Shown: positions 17,403 through 27,237 of the stretch, one piece after another
How the letters are laid out: every line of letters begins with the position of its first letter
How positions within the stretch are numbered: the first letter of the stretch is position 1
From: Planctomycetota bacterium
GTDB lineage: Bacteria > Planctomycetota > MHYJ01 > JACQXL01 > CAKKQI01
Direction: 5' to 3'
Assembly (NCBI GenBank): GCA_030633885.1
Contig: DAOWBV010000004.1
Location: 1-32,911 of the forward strand
DNA length: 32,911 nucleotides
The notes under the pieces: generated by a model
Databases searched by the model: none
Seen by the model: only the letters and a program-made list of their open reading frames with translations
Told to the model about the DNA's origin: nothing
Position numbers and translations under genes: made by a program

Positions 17403-19904
17403 TTATTTTTTTTTGGGCGGATTATTTTTCAATTGTTTGATAATACCTCTAACAATCCGATTCTGTTTTTTTACATCTTCATTTCTCGGATTGACTTTCC
17501 GGGCTTCCTGATACAGGGTCAAAGCTGACTCAAACTTAGACAACGCGATTTGAGGGTTTCCGGTCGAACGTTCCAGATGTCCCCAGTAATGATATATCTT
17601 GGCCAGGGAGATGATGCGCTCATAATTAGCCGGTTCTAACTGGTACCCTCTTTCCAGGCAGACGTAACAGCAGCGGATAAAATCACGGGGGCTGAGCCGA
17701 ACATTGAAATGACGGGTTCTTTTATCGTGAGTAGAGAAGACGGTTTTTTCATCCCAGTTGAGAATTTCGTCTAAACCGGGAAGTTTTTTAAATTGATCTT
17801 TAATCGACTTGCCTTCAACTGACGAAGGCGTGATCCGGGCCAATTCCATAAAATTCCGGCCGGCGCCGTTTAAATAAGTTTTTTCTTTTGGGGCTAACTT
17901 GATAGCCCGTTGATAATAGGGAATGCTGGCGATCCGGATGTTAAAAATAATTTGTTTTTCCTTAGAGGTCAATTGCTGGAGTGGTCTTCGGCGTTGGATA
18001 GCCATAGCTTCCGTATCATAACTGAAACAGAATTTATAAGCCCCGTCGGCCTGGATCTGTTTAATATTTGTTTCCCAGAATAAAATAACCGCGCCGGTTA
18101 AAAGGATGACGTAAATTAAAAAGTTACTGAACAGAACGGTGGTTTTTTCCGGATGAATGGTGGCCCTGGCCCGGATGATCGCGAAAGCCCCGATCGGTAA
18201 AGCGGCCAATAAGTAGATGTAAGAGCCGGCGATCAGTTGATCCAGGGTGTCAACTGAATAAGTAACGTCCGGCCAGTACCAGTTCATGATCGCATAACAG
18301 ATGATAAAAGTTATGCCGACGTAGAACCAGAAAATACCATTGGCAATTGCCCGGCTGAATTTTAAGTCGATAGACGCATTCGTTTTGGTCATAAAATCCT
18401 GACGATTTTTTTTGTTTTTCTTTTTATTTCCCCTTTTTTGGGCGGATTCCGACTCGGATTGAGGTGACGATTCAGTTTCTGTGATTCGAACAATTCCCCA
18501 AACACCGGCCAAATATAACCAGAAGTAAGTCTGGGTGACAACGATATCGATCCCGACGGTGGTTTCGAGTACATGGGCGCTGATCCCGGCCAGTAATCCC
18601 AGTAGCAAAAATCGGTAAGTGCTATTGTCCCAGTTTTTCCAGAGTGCTTTGATCCCGATATAAAAGAAAGTGGCGATCAGAAACATATAGGTAAATAGGC
18701 CGAATATTCCGCGGGTGATCCAGGCATCAAGAAAGCTATTGTGCGATCGGTCCGCGTGTTGGGTTTTCCCTTCTATCCGGCTTAGTTCCGGCGGGTGGTA
18801 TTTGTAAAAAATAGTGCCCAGCGATTCCGGACCATACCCGAAAGCCGTCTGACTCGGGGAGGCGTCTTTCATCAAATCGACCACGCCTTCCCAGATGATC
18901 ATTCGCACCCGGCCGCTGCCGGTTTTGAAATCATTTAAGTTGGCGACCCGTTCCAGGTAGGGAATTTTTCTTAATGATTCCAGTGGTCCGCCCGGGACAT
19001 TCAACAGAATGATAAAAACAATAGTAAAAAAAATAATTAAACCGCTGATAATTAATGGTTTAAAGATTTTTGCCCGGAGGGCCGTAATAAAGAACCAGAG
19101 TAATACGAAAGTGAAACCTCCGGCCAGGCAACCGGCGATCGGGCCGCGGCTTTTGGCCAGGATGATACTGATCAGTTGAAAGGCTAACAGTAAACCGTAC
19201 CCGACGATTTTAAATCCGTGGATGAGCGGCGGCGTATTATCATCCGGGGTAATGATTTTTTTGATGGTGATCAAAAAACGACTTAGGGTTAAGGGGACGA
19301 GCATGATCAAGTAAGCGGCCAGGAAGATGGGGTTGCCCATAGTCGCCGAAACGCGGACGGTTGGGTCCGAACCTTTCCAGGGGACCGGATCATATCCTAA
19401 ACGCTGAATAAGAGCGTAAATAATAATGGGAATTGAAGTTAAAATGATTGTGGTGACCAATCGCTCTATTTGTTCTTTTGTTCTCAGATGGGAAGCCGCT
19501 AAAATAAAAATAATGAAATAAGTGAATACGGTGTAGACTCCCTGTAAGCGATCGTAGGAACCCCAGAAACTGACGTGGAAAGGTATCCGGGAAAGGCTGA
19601 CCGAAATTATATATGAAACTATTAATAATAACATGGGGATCCAGATTGGTTTCCAGCTAATTTGATTAGTCACCTCGAGATCTGTTTGAGGCGTAATCCT
19701 TCTTAATTCGATGGTTTTTATGATCCAGGCCAGGACCATAAAAATAGCGATACTGCGCAGTAGGCATGATTTATCCGGCTCGAACATTCGATGGGTGTAA
19801 ATATTCATGTAAAGGGCGGATAAAACAATTGCCGCCAGCCAGCCTGCTTCAATGAATTTATCGCAGTAAAGACTCAATAAAGTATGTTTTTTTTTCTGGT
19901 TCAT
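17403..19904 (-). CDS. O-antigen ligase/polymerase-like membrane protein with C-terminal TPR region
   Basis: 833 aa; many TM segments, periplasmic HNSFLDAWITRGIFGL motif typical of Wzy_C/WaaL, C-terminal helical repeats. Confidence 0.8.
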   Translation of the reverse strand: MNQKKKHTLLSLYCDKFIEAGWLAAIVLSALYMNIYTHRMFEPDKSCLLRSIAIFMVLAWIIKTIELRRITPQTDLEVTNQISWKPIWIPMLLLIVSYIISVSLSRIPFHVSFWGSYDRLQGVYTVFTYFIIFILAASHLRTKEQIERLVTTIILTSIPIIIYALIQRLGYDPVPWKGSDPTVRVSATMGNPIFLAAYLIMLVPLTLSRFLITIKKIITPDDNTPPLIHGFKIVGYGLLLAFQLISIILAKSRGPIAGCLAGGFTFVLLWFFITALRAKIFKPLIISGLIIFFTIVFIILLNVPGGPLESLRKIPYLERVANLNDFKTGSGRVRMIIWEGVVDLMKDASPSQTAFGYGPESLGTIFYKYHPPELSRIEGKTQHADRSHNSFLDAWITRGIFGLFTYMFLIATFFYIGIKALWKNWDNSTYRFLLLGLLAGISAHVLETTVGIDIVVTQTYFWLYLAGVWGIVRITETESSPQSESESAQKRGNKKKNKKNRQDFMTKTNASIDLKFSRAIANGIFWFYVGITFIICYAIMNWYWPDVTYSVDTLDQLIAGSYIYLLAALPIGAFAIIRARATIHPEKTTVLFSNFLIYVILLTGAVILFWETNIKQIQADGAYKFCFSYDTEAMAIQRRRPLQQLTSKEKQIIFNIRIASIPYYQRAIKLAPKEKTYLNGAGRNFMELARITPSSVEGKSIKDQFKKLPGLDEILNWDEKTVFSTHDKRTRHFNVRLSPRDFIRCCYVCLERGYQLEPANYERIISLAKIYHYWGHLERSTGNPQIALSKFESALTLYQEARKVNPRNEDVKKQNRIVRGIIKQLKNNPPKKK

Positions 19905-19968
19905 AAAGAATTATTACCTCGTATTGTTTATCCGTGCTGTTCGGATAAAAAACTGGACAAAAATATAA

Positions 19969-20751
19969 CTACAACTGTTTCTTCCTCAGGTTTTTTATGA
20001 TTTTTTTAAATTTAATGTATTCAGTGATTGTCGGATGATACCATTGTTTGGATAAAGTTGACGATTTCGAAAATGTTTTTATATTCCCTTTGCTAGATAT
20101 TATTTCTTTGATAGATTTTATCATCAGATCAGTTCCCACTAGATATTGTTTGATGGCTAATGTGCAAAAAGTATCGGTTGCCGGGTCAAATTCAATCCTT
20201 TTTTGATAAAGGATCGGACCAGTATCAACTCCGGCATCAATCTGATGGATGGTTACACCTGCTTTCTTGTAATCCTGATTATAAATTGCCCAGAACGCTC
20301 CGTGAACACCGCGATATTCCGGGGTGATTCCACAATGGATATTGATGATACTGTTGCATAAATTGATGATGTTTTTTTTTATAATACTTGTGCCTGAAAC
20401 GACGACGACGTTTGGATTGTATTTTTTTATCAGTTCCGCTACCTTAGAACAGTTTAAATTTTTTAATTTAATAGATGGCCGATTAGTTTTATTAACGTTA
20501 CCTAGTAGATGGTTTATCTTTTGTTTCGAGAAGGAGTTTATAATAATTTTAGCATAAATAATAAACACAACTTGACCCAATGTTTTAAGCAGTCCCTGCT
20601 TTTTCAATCTATATCTGATCATTCTAAATTTTGCGGCGAATGATCCTTTTTCGTAGATAACACAGCTGATATCGAAATGCGCTGATAATTCCTGGACTAA
20701 ATAATGATTAGTTTTACTTTCACTGGTTAAAATCAGGATTTTCGTGTTCAT
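19969..20751 (-). CDS. formyltransferase family protein
   Basis: 260 aa; NIHCGITPEYRGVHGAFWAIYN and IHQIDAGVDTGPIL match the formyltransferase catalytic region (Asn-His-Asp type). Confidence 0.8.
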   Translation of the reverse strand: MNTKILILTSESKTNHYLVQELSAHFDISCVIYEKGSFAAKFRMIRYRLKKQGLLKTLGQVVFIIYAKIIINSFSKQKINHLLGNVNKTNRPSIKLKNLNCSKVAELIKKYNPNVVVVSGTSIIKKNIINLCNSIINIHCGITPEYRGVHGAFWAIYNQDYKKAGVTIHQIDAGVDTGPILYQKRIEFDPATDTFCTLAIKQYLVGTDLMIKSIKEIISSKGNIKTFSKSSTLSKQWYHPTITEYIKFKKIIKNLRKKQL

Positions 20752-21701
20752 TGATGAAGCTTCTTATACTCATGATAAATTTCTGTCATTGTCAAATTTT
20801 CGATATTGCCTTTGGTTCGTTCTCGGCTAAAATACTTCAGTATTTCCTCGATGGCATAGAACATTTTTTCTGAACTTCCCAGATTAAAAGGGTGAAACCA
20901 GAGATGATATATGGCCTTACGCTTGATTGCACTTTTTATTCCTTTTTTAGCCTTAATAATCCTGACTAAAGATGGCAAAAATTTCCTCATCCCATCATAT
21001 CTGGTTAAAAATTGGGAAGCCGGTATCTCCAAGATATCATATTGATAAGGTAATTCAGATAATTGATAAACCGGCGGGGTGATACCTGATATGCGATCTA
21101 CCATCGAAAAAAGTGGTTGTAAGCCTCTCGGTGTCTTTCGATACCAATTTTTTTCAGTACCTCTAAATGTTTTAATGCCACAGGCCGCAATCTCTTTCAA
21201 GTAACCTATTTTATTTCTCGGGAAGACTAAAGATTCGACATCAAAACCAAGCTTGGCTCCCAATTTTATGCAATTCATTATTTGCGAAACAGCAATTTTT
21301 GCGGTACATTCTTTATCTCCGATTATAACATGTGAGAAAGTATGAGTGCCAATCTCTTGTTTTATTTTCATACTCCTCACTTTATCGAGAATATCTTTTC
21401 CATACCAATAGGGGTCTCTTTTTAATCCTGTTCCCGGATCGTATTTATGCCAATCTTCGTTGTTAAACCAATGATATTTCGGACTCAGTACATTCTGATG
21501 AATTCCCGTGCATTGGTCTAAAAACAAATGTCCCACAAAAGCCCAGGTGGCTTTTATGGAATATCGTTCAAGTAGCTCGATCAGGCGGTTAATAAGTAGG
21601 CGATAATGATCAAAGTGATACTTGTAGGTAATAAACCCCTTCTTATCAAAGGTGCCCCACGCTAATTCCGTATCAAGCGACAGAACAAATAGTGCTTTCA
21701 T
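20748..21701 (-). CDS. polysaccharide deacetylase-like protein
   Basis: 317 aa; N-terminal FVLSLDTELAWG, ATWAFVGHLFLD, EIGTHTFSH motifs of NodB-type deacetylases; overlaps the downstream gene by 4 bp. Confidence 0.8.
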   Translation of the reverse strand: MKALFVLSLDTELAWGTFDKKGFITYKYHFDHYRLLINRLIELLERYSIKATWAFVGHLFLDQCTGIHQNVLSPKYHWFNNEDWHKYDPGTGLKRDPYWYGKDILDKVRSMKIKQEIGTHTFSHVIIGDKECTAKIAVSQIMNCIKLGAKLGFDVESLVFPRNKIGYLKEIAACGIKTFRGTEKNWYRKTPRGLQPLFSMVDRISGITPPVYQLSELPYQYDILEIPASQFLTRYDGMRKFLPSLVRIIKAKKGIKSAIKRKAIYHLWFHPFNLGSSEKMFYAIEEILKYFSRERTKGNIENLTMTEIYHEYKKLHQ

Positions 21702-23812
21702 ATGGCGTTATATTTATTTTTAAACTGCTTAATAATTATTTCTTTTAAACAACGGTGTTGACCTTGTTTTAACAAAGGGTCCCGGCTGAGGACCTGTCCA
21801 GCGTCGTTTCGGGTTTGTTTCAGGATATCAAAATCCCGATGGAGGTCAACAATTTTAAATTCCGGGAATCCGCTTTGCTTTAATCCCAAAAATTCCCCCG
21901 GTCCCCGGATCCTGAGATCTTCTTCCGCGATCCGAAACCCGTCGTTGGTTTCCGCCATAATATTTAACCGTTGTTTCGATTCCGGGGTGGTAAAGTCGCC
22001 AAAGAGTAAACAATAAGAACGATGTGTTCCCCGGCCGATCCGGCCCCGTAATTGATGGAGCTGGGCCAGCCCGTAGCGCTCGGCGTGATCGATGACCATG
22101 ATCGAAGCGTTCGGGACGTCGATCCCCACTTCAATGATTACCGTTGAGACCAGAATATTTATCCGGCCGGATCGGAAATCCTGCATGACTTGATCTTTTT
22201 TCTTTTCGCTCATTCCGCCGTGCAGTAAAGTCACCCGGAATTCCGGAAATATTTTCTCTTGCAGATATTTAGCCATCTGGGTGGCGGATTTTAATGATCC
22301 CTGTTGGTTGATTGCTTGATCAGATTGTTCAATTAAGGGATAAACAAAATATACCTGCCGGCCTTCTTTTAATTTGCCCCGGATAAAATCAAGCGCCCGG
22401 ACCATTTTTTTTGTCGGGCGTAATAATGTTTTGATCGGTTGCCGGCCCGGGGGTAGTTCGTCGATCGTGGAAATATCCAGATCGCCGAATAAGGTCATAG
22501 CCATGGTCCGGGGGATCGGGGTGGCGGTCATGACCAGTGTATGCGGGTTGCCGCCTTTTTGTTTGAGCACCGATCGCTGGATCACCCCGAATTTATGCTG
22601 TTCGTCAATGATTAATAAAGATAATTTTTGAAAGGCAACTTGTTTTTGAATTAAAGAATGAGTGCCAATCACTAAATTGATCCGGCCCTGTTTAATAAGG
22701 TTTAATCTTTTTCTTCGTTCCGCGGCCGGCAGGCCGCTGGTTAATAATGTGATCTTGACCCGGGAATCGGCCAGGAGTTGGGTAATAGTCTGGTAATGTT
22801 GTTCCGCCAGGATTTCCGTCGGGGTCATGAAAGCAACCTGGGTTTTATTGCCGATGGCTACCAGGGACGCGTAAATAGCCACGACCGTTTTGCCGGACCC
22901 GACATCGCCTTGCAGGAGCCGGTTCATCGGGTGAGTTCGGAGGAGATCCTGCTTTATTTCCCGGATGACTTTTTCCTGAGACCGGGTCAAGGTGAAGGGA
23001 ATACGCTGGCGGATTCGTTCTTCCAGGGCGGTTGATATTTTCAAAGGGTATTTGACCTTGCTTTTCCGGACCCGGTTCCGGCGCAGGCCCAGGGCTAATT
23101 GTAACAGGAACAGTTCTTCATAAATGAATCTTTTTCGTGCGGTCGCGAGTTTGGTATTATTATCAGGAAAATGGATTTGCCGGATGGCCTGTTCAACGGG
23201 CGGTAACTGACGTTTTTTTCGTAACAGATCGTCAATGATCTCAGGCAGATCAATATTTTTATCAAGAAGAATCTTGATAGTACGCCGCATGAATTTTTGT
23301 TTTAAGCCTTCGGTTAACGGATAGCAGGGGATCAGTCCGCCGGCGTGCAGGGGTGGAGAATTATCGTCGGCCAGGACTTCATATTCCGGGGCGATCATCT
23401 CTGGTTTTTCTAACAGTTTGATCCGGCCGGAAAGGATTACTTTTTTACCTTTCGTCAGGTAGGTTTTCAGATAAGGTTGGTTGAACCAGGTAGCGTAGAT
23501 CATTCCGCTTTGGTCACTAACGGCTGCTTTGACGATGCTTTTCCGCCGTCGGGTCCGGATGAGGCTGATCGTAACGATTTTTCCCTGAATAGTTTCTTCT
23601 TCAGCACTGGAGAGACGTTCAGTCGATTTTTGTGACCGGTAAAAATTTAAGATCTCAGTGATTTTTTTTATTTTAGTCCGGTCCAGGTATTTCCGTGGAA
23701 AGTGGTAGAGTAGGTCTCGGCTGGTGCTGATGCCCAGGTGGTGAAAATGTTTGACTCGCTCCGGGCCGACCCCTTTTAAATACTGAACTGACATCATTAG
23801 ATCATTACTCAT
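21698..23812 (-). CDS. recG: ATP-dependent DNA helicase RecG
   Basis: 704 aa; N-terminal wedge (LKGVGPERVKHFHHLGI), GDVGSGKTVVA P-loop, DEQHKFGV, VMTATPIPRTMAMT, QLHQLRGRIGRG. Confidence 0.96.
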   Translation of the reverse strand: MSNDLMMSVQYLKGVGPERVKHFHHLGISTSRDLLYHFPRKYLDRTKIKKITEILNFYRSQKSTERLSSAEEETIQGKIVTISLIRTRRRKSIVKAAVSDQSGMIYATWFNQPYLKTYLTKGKKVILSGRIKLLEKPEMIAPEYEVLADDNSPPLHAGGLIPCYPLTEGLKQKFMRRTIKILLDKNIDLPEIIDDLLRKKRQLPPVEQAIRQIHFPDNNTKLATARKRFIYEELFLLQLALGLRRNRVRKSKVKYPLKISTALEERIRQRIPFTLTRSQEKVIREIKQDLLRTHPMNRLLQGDVGSGKTVVAIYASLVAIGNKTQVAFMTPTEILAEQHYQTITQLLADSRVKITLLTSGLPAAERRKRLNLIKQGRINLVIGTHSLIQKQVAFQKLSLLIIDEQHKFGVIQRSVLKQKGGNPHTLVMTATPIPRTMAMTLFGDLDISTIDELPPGRQPIKTLLRPTKKMVRALDFIRGKLKEGRQVYFVYPLIEQSDQAINQQGSLKSATQMAKYLQEKIFPEFRVTLLHGGMSEKKKDQVMQDFRSGRINILVSTVIIEVGIDVPNASIMVIDHAERYGLAQLHQLRGRIGRGTHRSYCLLFGDFTTPESKQRLNIMAETNDGFRIAEEDLRIRGPGEFLGLKQSGFPEFKIVDLHRDFDILKQTRNDAGQVLSRDPLLKQGQHRCLKEIIIKQFKNKYNAI

Positions 23813-23842
23813 GATGTACCATTTTATATAAACATTATAAGT

Positions 23843-23989
23843 GGGGTCAACCCCGTTAGAGGTAGGTCACCGTACCTGCCTGCCGGCAGGGGTGACCGTC
23901 GTATTGCAAGAATAATAACGTTAGTAATATTAATTTACTATTGCCCGTAATTTATTCGCAATAATATCAAATACCTCTAACGGGGTCAA
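23843..23989 (-). repeat. palindromic MITE/REP-like element, copy A
   Basis: GGGGTCAACCCCGTTAGAGGTA...TACCTCTAACGGGGTCAA; arms share ACCCCGTTAGAGGTA inverted; homologous on the opposite strand to copy B at 26961-27092. Confidence 0.85.
23875..23890. repeat. CCTGCCTGCCGGCAGG palindromic insert inside copy A
   Basis: CCTGCCGGCAGG perfect palindrome; absent from copy B; related CCTGCCTGaCCGGCAGGCAGG at 29918-29938. Confidence 0.65.
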
Positions 23990-24031
23990 TAGAATCATAT
24001 TTTCGCCCCATAAAATTTTTAAAAAATCTTA

Positions 24032-24060
24032 TGGACATTCCATTACCGGTATGCTATCCT
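24032..24060 (+). promoter_or_regulatory. putative uvrA promoter
   Basis: TGGACA (24032-24037), 17-nt spacer, TATCCT (24055-24060), upstream of ATG 24133. Confidence 0.45.
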
Positions 24061-24132
24061 AATAGGTTTGAGGTAACCCTAAGATTTTCTCCTGATGGAT
24101 ATAGTATCTAACAGAGGCCCAGAGACCAGGTT

Positions 24133-26964
24133 ATGAAAAACAAGCATATTTCGATCAAAGGCGCCCGGATGCATAATCTCAAGAATATCGAGATCGATAT
24201 TCCCCGGGATAAACTAGTCGTTATTACCGGGGTAAGCGGTTCCGGGAAGTCATCGCTGGCTTTTGATACTATCTATGCTGAGGGGCAGAGGCGTTATATT
24301 GAGAGTCTTTCAGCTTATGCCCGTCAGTTTTTAGAGCAGATGGCTAAACCCGAAGTTGAGCATATCCGGGGCTTACCGCCGACGATCTCCATCGAACAGC
24401 GCAGTGGGGTGGGGACGCCGCGTTCCATCGTGGCCACGGCGACCGAAATATATGATTATTTAAGGGTTTTATTTGCCCGGGTTGGTCAGGTTCATTGTTA
24501 TAAATGCCAGCGGGTGATCAGCCGGCAATCGGCCCAGCAGATTATTGATCAGGTCCTGCTCATGCCGGCCCAGCGCCGGATCATGATCCTGGCGCCACTG
24601 GTTCGGGGCCGGAAAGGGCAGCATCGGGAGATATTTGAAAAAGTAAAAAGAAGCGGTTTTCGCCGGGTTCGGGTCGATGGTAAACTGATCGAACTGGATA
24701 CCCGCCGTCGTCAGATCAAGCTGAATAAAAATAAAAAACATAATATTGAGACCGTGATTGACCGGTTGATCACCGGGCCGGGAATTAAAGAACGGTTGTC
24801 CGATTCGCTCGAAATGGCTTTGCAGTTAGGCGATGGATTGGTCATTATTTCGGAAGAAAAAAACTCTGTTTCCGGGCGCGGCGGTTGGTCTGATACCATT
24901 TTCAGTGAGCATTTTGCCTGTCCGGAGTGCGGGGTAAATGTTGAGGAAGTCAGCCCGCGTATGTTTTCCTTTAACAGTCCTTACGGGGCCTGTCCGGTCT
25001 GTAACGGTCTGGGGAGTAAAATGGAGCTTGATGAAGACCTGATCGTTCCGGATAAATCGTTGACTTTAAGTAACGGGGCGATCGAGGCCTGGCGGAAATC
25101 CGGTCACCGGATGGCTATCTATTATCATCACGTGTTGCGTGATGTTGCCCACTCTTTTGATGTTAGTTTGAATACACCTTTCTTTAAATTAGCGGCTGAT
25201 CAAAAAAGGATCATGATGATCGGGACCAAGCCGGCGGACGAAAAAAAATACGGGACGACCTTTGAAGGTGTGATTCCGGGTCTGGAACGCCGTTTCCGGA
25301 ATACGACCAGTGATTATGTCAAGAACCGGATCCTGTCCTACATGAGTGAATTACCTTGCCCGGCCTGCAACGGCGCGCGTTTAAAGCCGGAATCGCAAGC
25401 GGTCCGGATCGGGGGAAAGAATATTTACGAGATCACGCGATTAAATATTGAAGTAGCCGCCCGTTTCTTCAAAAAATTATCTTTTGAGGGAGAGGACGCA
25501 CTGGTCGCCCGGCCCATTCTTAAAGAGATCACTAACCGGCTTTCTTTTATGGTCGATGTTGGTTTAAGCTATTTGACCCTGGATCGGAAAAGCGCCACCT
25601 TAGCCGGCGGGGAGGCCCAGCGGATCAGATTGGCCTCGCAGGTCGGGTCCGGACTGGTCGGGGTATGTTACGTGCTCGATGAACCGACCATCGGTTTGCA
25701 TCAGCGCGATAATAATCGGTTGTTGACCACATTAAAAAAGTTACGTGATCTGGGTAACACGATCATTGTGGTCGAGCATGACGAAGATACAATTAGGGCG
25801 GCTGATTACATTATCGATATCGGACCCGAAGCCGGGGCGCACGGCGGCCGGGTAGTGAGCGCCGGTTCATTTTCCGAAATATTAAAAAACAATAATTCGC
25901 TGACCGCCCAGTATTTAAAAAATAAACTAAAGATCGCGGTGCCGGCCAAGCGCCGTCCCTGGAATGAAGGTTACCAACTGGAGATCCAGGGGGCCCGGGC
26001 TAATAATCTTAAAAATATTAATGTTCGGATCCCGCTGGGAATTTTTTGCTGCGTGACCGGGGTTTCCGGTTCCGGGAAAAGTACTCTGGTGGAAGAGGTC
26101 CTTTACAAGGCCTTAAAACGACACCTTTATAAAAGCCGGATCCATACCGGTGAACACGATCGGATCCTGGGGGTGCAAAATACGGATAAGGTGATAGTGA
26201 TCGATCAGTTGCCGATCGGCCGGACACCCCGTTCCAATCCGGCGACTTATACCGGCGTGTTTGATGAGATCCGGCACCTTTACGCTTCAGTCAAAGAATC
26301 GAAGATCCGGGGTTACCAGCCGGGCCGTTTCAGTTTTAACCTTAAAGGTGGACGATGTGCGTCCTGTGAAGGGCAGGGGACCAAAGAGATCGAAATGCAT
26401 TTTTTGCCGGACGTGCACGTTGTTTGCGAAGCGTGTAAAGGTCAGCGGTATAACCGGGAAACGTTGGAAATAAAATACAAAGGTAAAAATATCGCCGAAG
26501 TGCTGGAAATGGAAATAAGCGAAGCGCTGGTTTTCTTTCGCAATTTTCCCAAGATCGTCCGGGTCCTGCAGACGCTGGAGGATGTCGGGCTGGGTTACAT
26601 GGCCATGGGTCAATCCAGTACCACCCTTTCCGGAGGGGAAGCCCAACGCATTAAACTCTCCGCCGAATTGGGTCGGGCCACGACCGGCCGGACCATTTAT
26701 ATTATGGATGAACCGACGACCGGACTGCATTTTTCCGATATTAATAAATTACTCAAAGTACTTAATCGGTTAGTGGATATGGGGAATACGATCTTGGTCG
26801 TCGAACATAATCTCGATGTCATCAAAACCGCCGATTACATTATTGACTTGGGGCCGGAAGGTGGCGATGCGGGCGGAAAAGTGGTTGCTGCCGGGACACC
26901 GGAAGAAATAGCAAAAAATAATCGTTCCTATACCGGCCAGGTCCTGAAACGATATTTACGTTGA
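24133..26964 (+). CDS. uvrA: excinuclease ABC subunit A
   Basis: 943 aa; two ABC ATPase halves ([42 protein letters not shown]), zinc-finger CxxC pairs, [11 protein letters not shown] signatures. Confidence 0.97.
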   Translation: MKNKHISIKGARMHNLKNIEIDIPRDKLVVITGVSGSGKSSLAFDTIYAEGQRRYIESLSAYARQFLEQMAKPEVEHIRGLPPTISIEQRSGVGTPRSIVATATEIYDYLRVLFARVGQVHCYKCQRVISRQSAQQIIDQVLLMPAQRRIMILAPLVRGRKGQHREIFEKVKRSGFRRVRVDGKLIELDTRRRQIKLNKNKKHNIETVIDRLITGPGIKERLSDSLEMALQLGDGLVIISEEKNSVSGRGGWSDTIFSEHFACPECGVNVEEVSPRMFSFNSPYGACPVCNGLGSKMELDEDLIVPDKSLTLSNGAIEAWRKSGHRMAIYYHHVLRDVAHSFDVSLNTPFFKLAADQKRIMMIGTKPADEKKYGTTFEGVIPGLERRFRNTTSDYVKNRILSYMSELPCPACNGARLKPESQAVRIGGKNIYEITRLNIEVAARFFKKLSFEGEDALVARPILKEITNRLSFMVDVGLSYLTLDRKSATLAGGEAQRIRLASQVGSGLVGVCYVLDEPTIGLHQRDNNRLLTTLKKLRDLGNTIIVVEHDEDTIRAADYIIDIGPEAGAHGGRVVSAGSFSEILKNNNSLTAQYLKNKLKIAVPAKRRPWNEGYQLEIQGARANNLKNINVRIPLGIFCCVTGVSGSGKSTLVEEVLYKALKRHLYKSRIHTGEHDRILGVQNTDKVIVIDQLPIGRTPRSNPATYTGVFDEIRHLYASVKESKIRGYQPGRFSFNLKGGRCASCEGQGTKEIEMHFLPDVHVVCEACKGQRYNRETLEIKYKGKNIAEVLEMEISEALVFFRNFPKIVRVLQTLEDVGLGYMAMGQSSTTLSGGEAQRIKLSAELGRATTGRTIYIMDEPTTGLHFSDINKLLKVLNRLVDMGNTILVVEHNLDVIKTADYIIDLGPEGGDAGGKVVAAGTPEEIAKNNRSYTGQVLKRYLR

Positions 26965-27092
26965 CCCCGTTAGAGGCATTTGATACTATTACAAATAAAT
27001 TACTGGCAATAACGAGTTAACATTACAAACAATATTATTATTACAATTGCAACGGTCGCCTGAGGCGACCTGCCTCTAACGGGGTTGACCCC
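26961..27092 (+). repeat. palindromic MITE/REP-like element, copy B
   Basis: TTGACCCCGTTAGAGGCA...TGCCTCTAACGGGGTTGACCCC; first 51 nt differ from reverse complement of copy A at about 5 positions by eye; final 29 nt at 2 positions. Confidence 0.85.
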
Positions 27093-27095
27093 TTC

Positions 27096-27225
27096 TGTTA
27101 GAAGTATAAATAAATATCAACTCTAAGGAGTTCGCTTCGCGGTCCCTTTGGGTTTGAGTTCCATGTTTCCGGCTTTTTGTAACTCAAACCCTTAGTTTTG
27201 ATTTATATTTTTTGCAAGCTAACAG
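27096..27225. repeat. second, unrelated long imperfect palindrome
   Basis: Terminal CTGTTAG (27096-27102)/CTAACAG (27219-27225); inner GGGTTTGAGTT (27150-27160)/AACTCAAACCC (27181-27191). Confidence 0.6.
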
Positions 27226-27237
27226 GATGGAAACTCA

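Noticed and set aside
26287-26730. 147-aa minus-strand ORF inside uvrA
   Set aside because: Antisense shadow of the well-conserved second ABC half.
23843-27092. Composite transposon carrying uvrA
   Set aside because: No transposase or target-site duplication is visible, so only an inverted palindromic pair is claimed, not a transposon.
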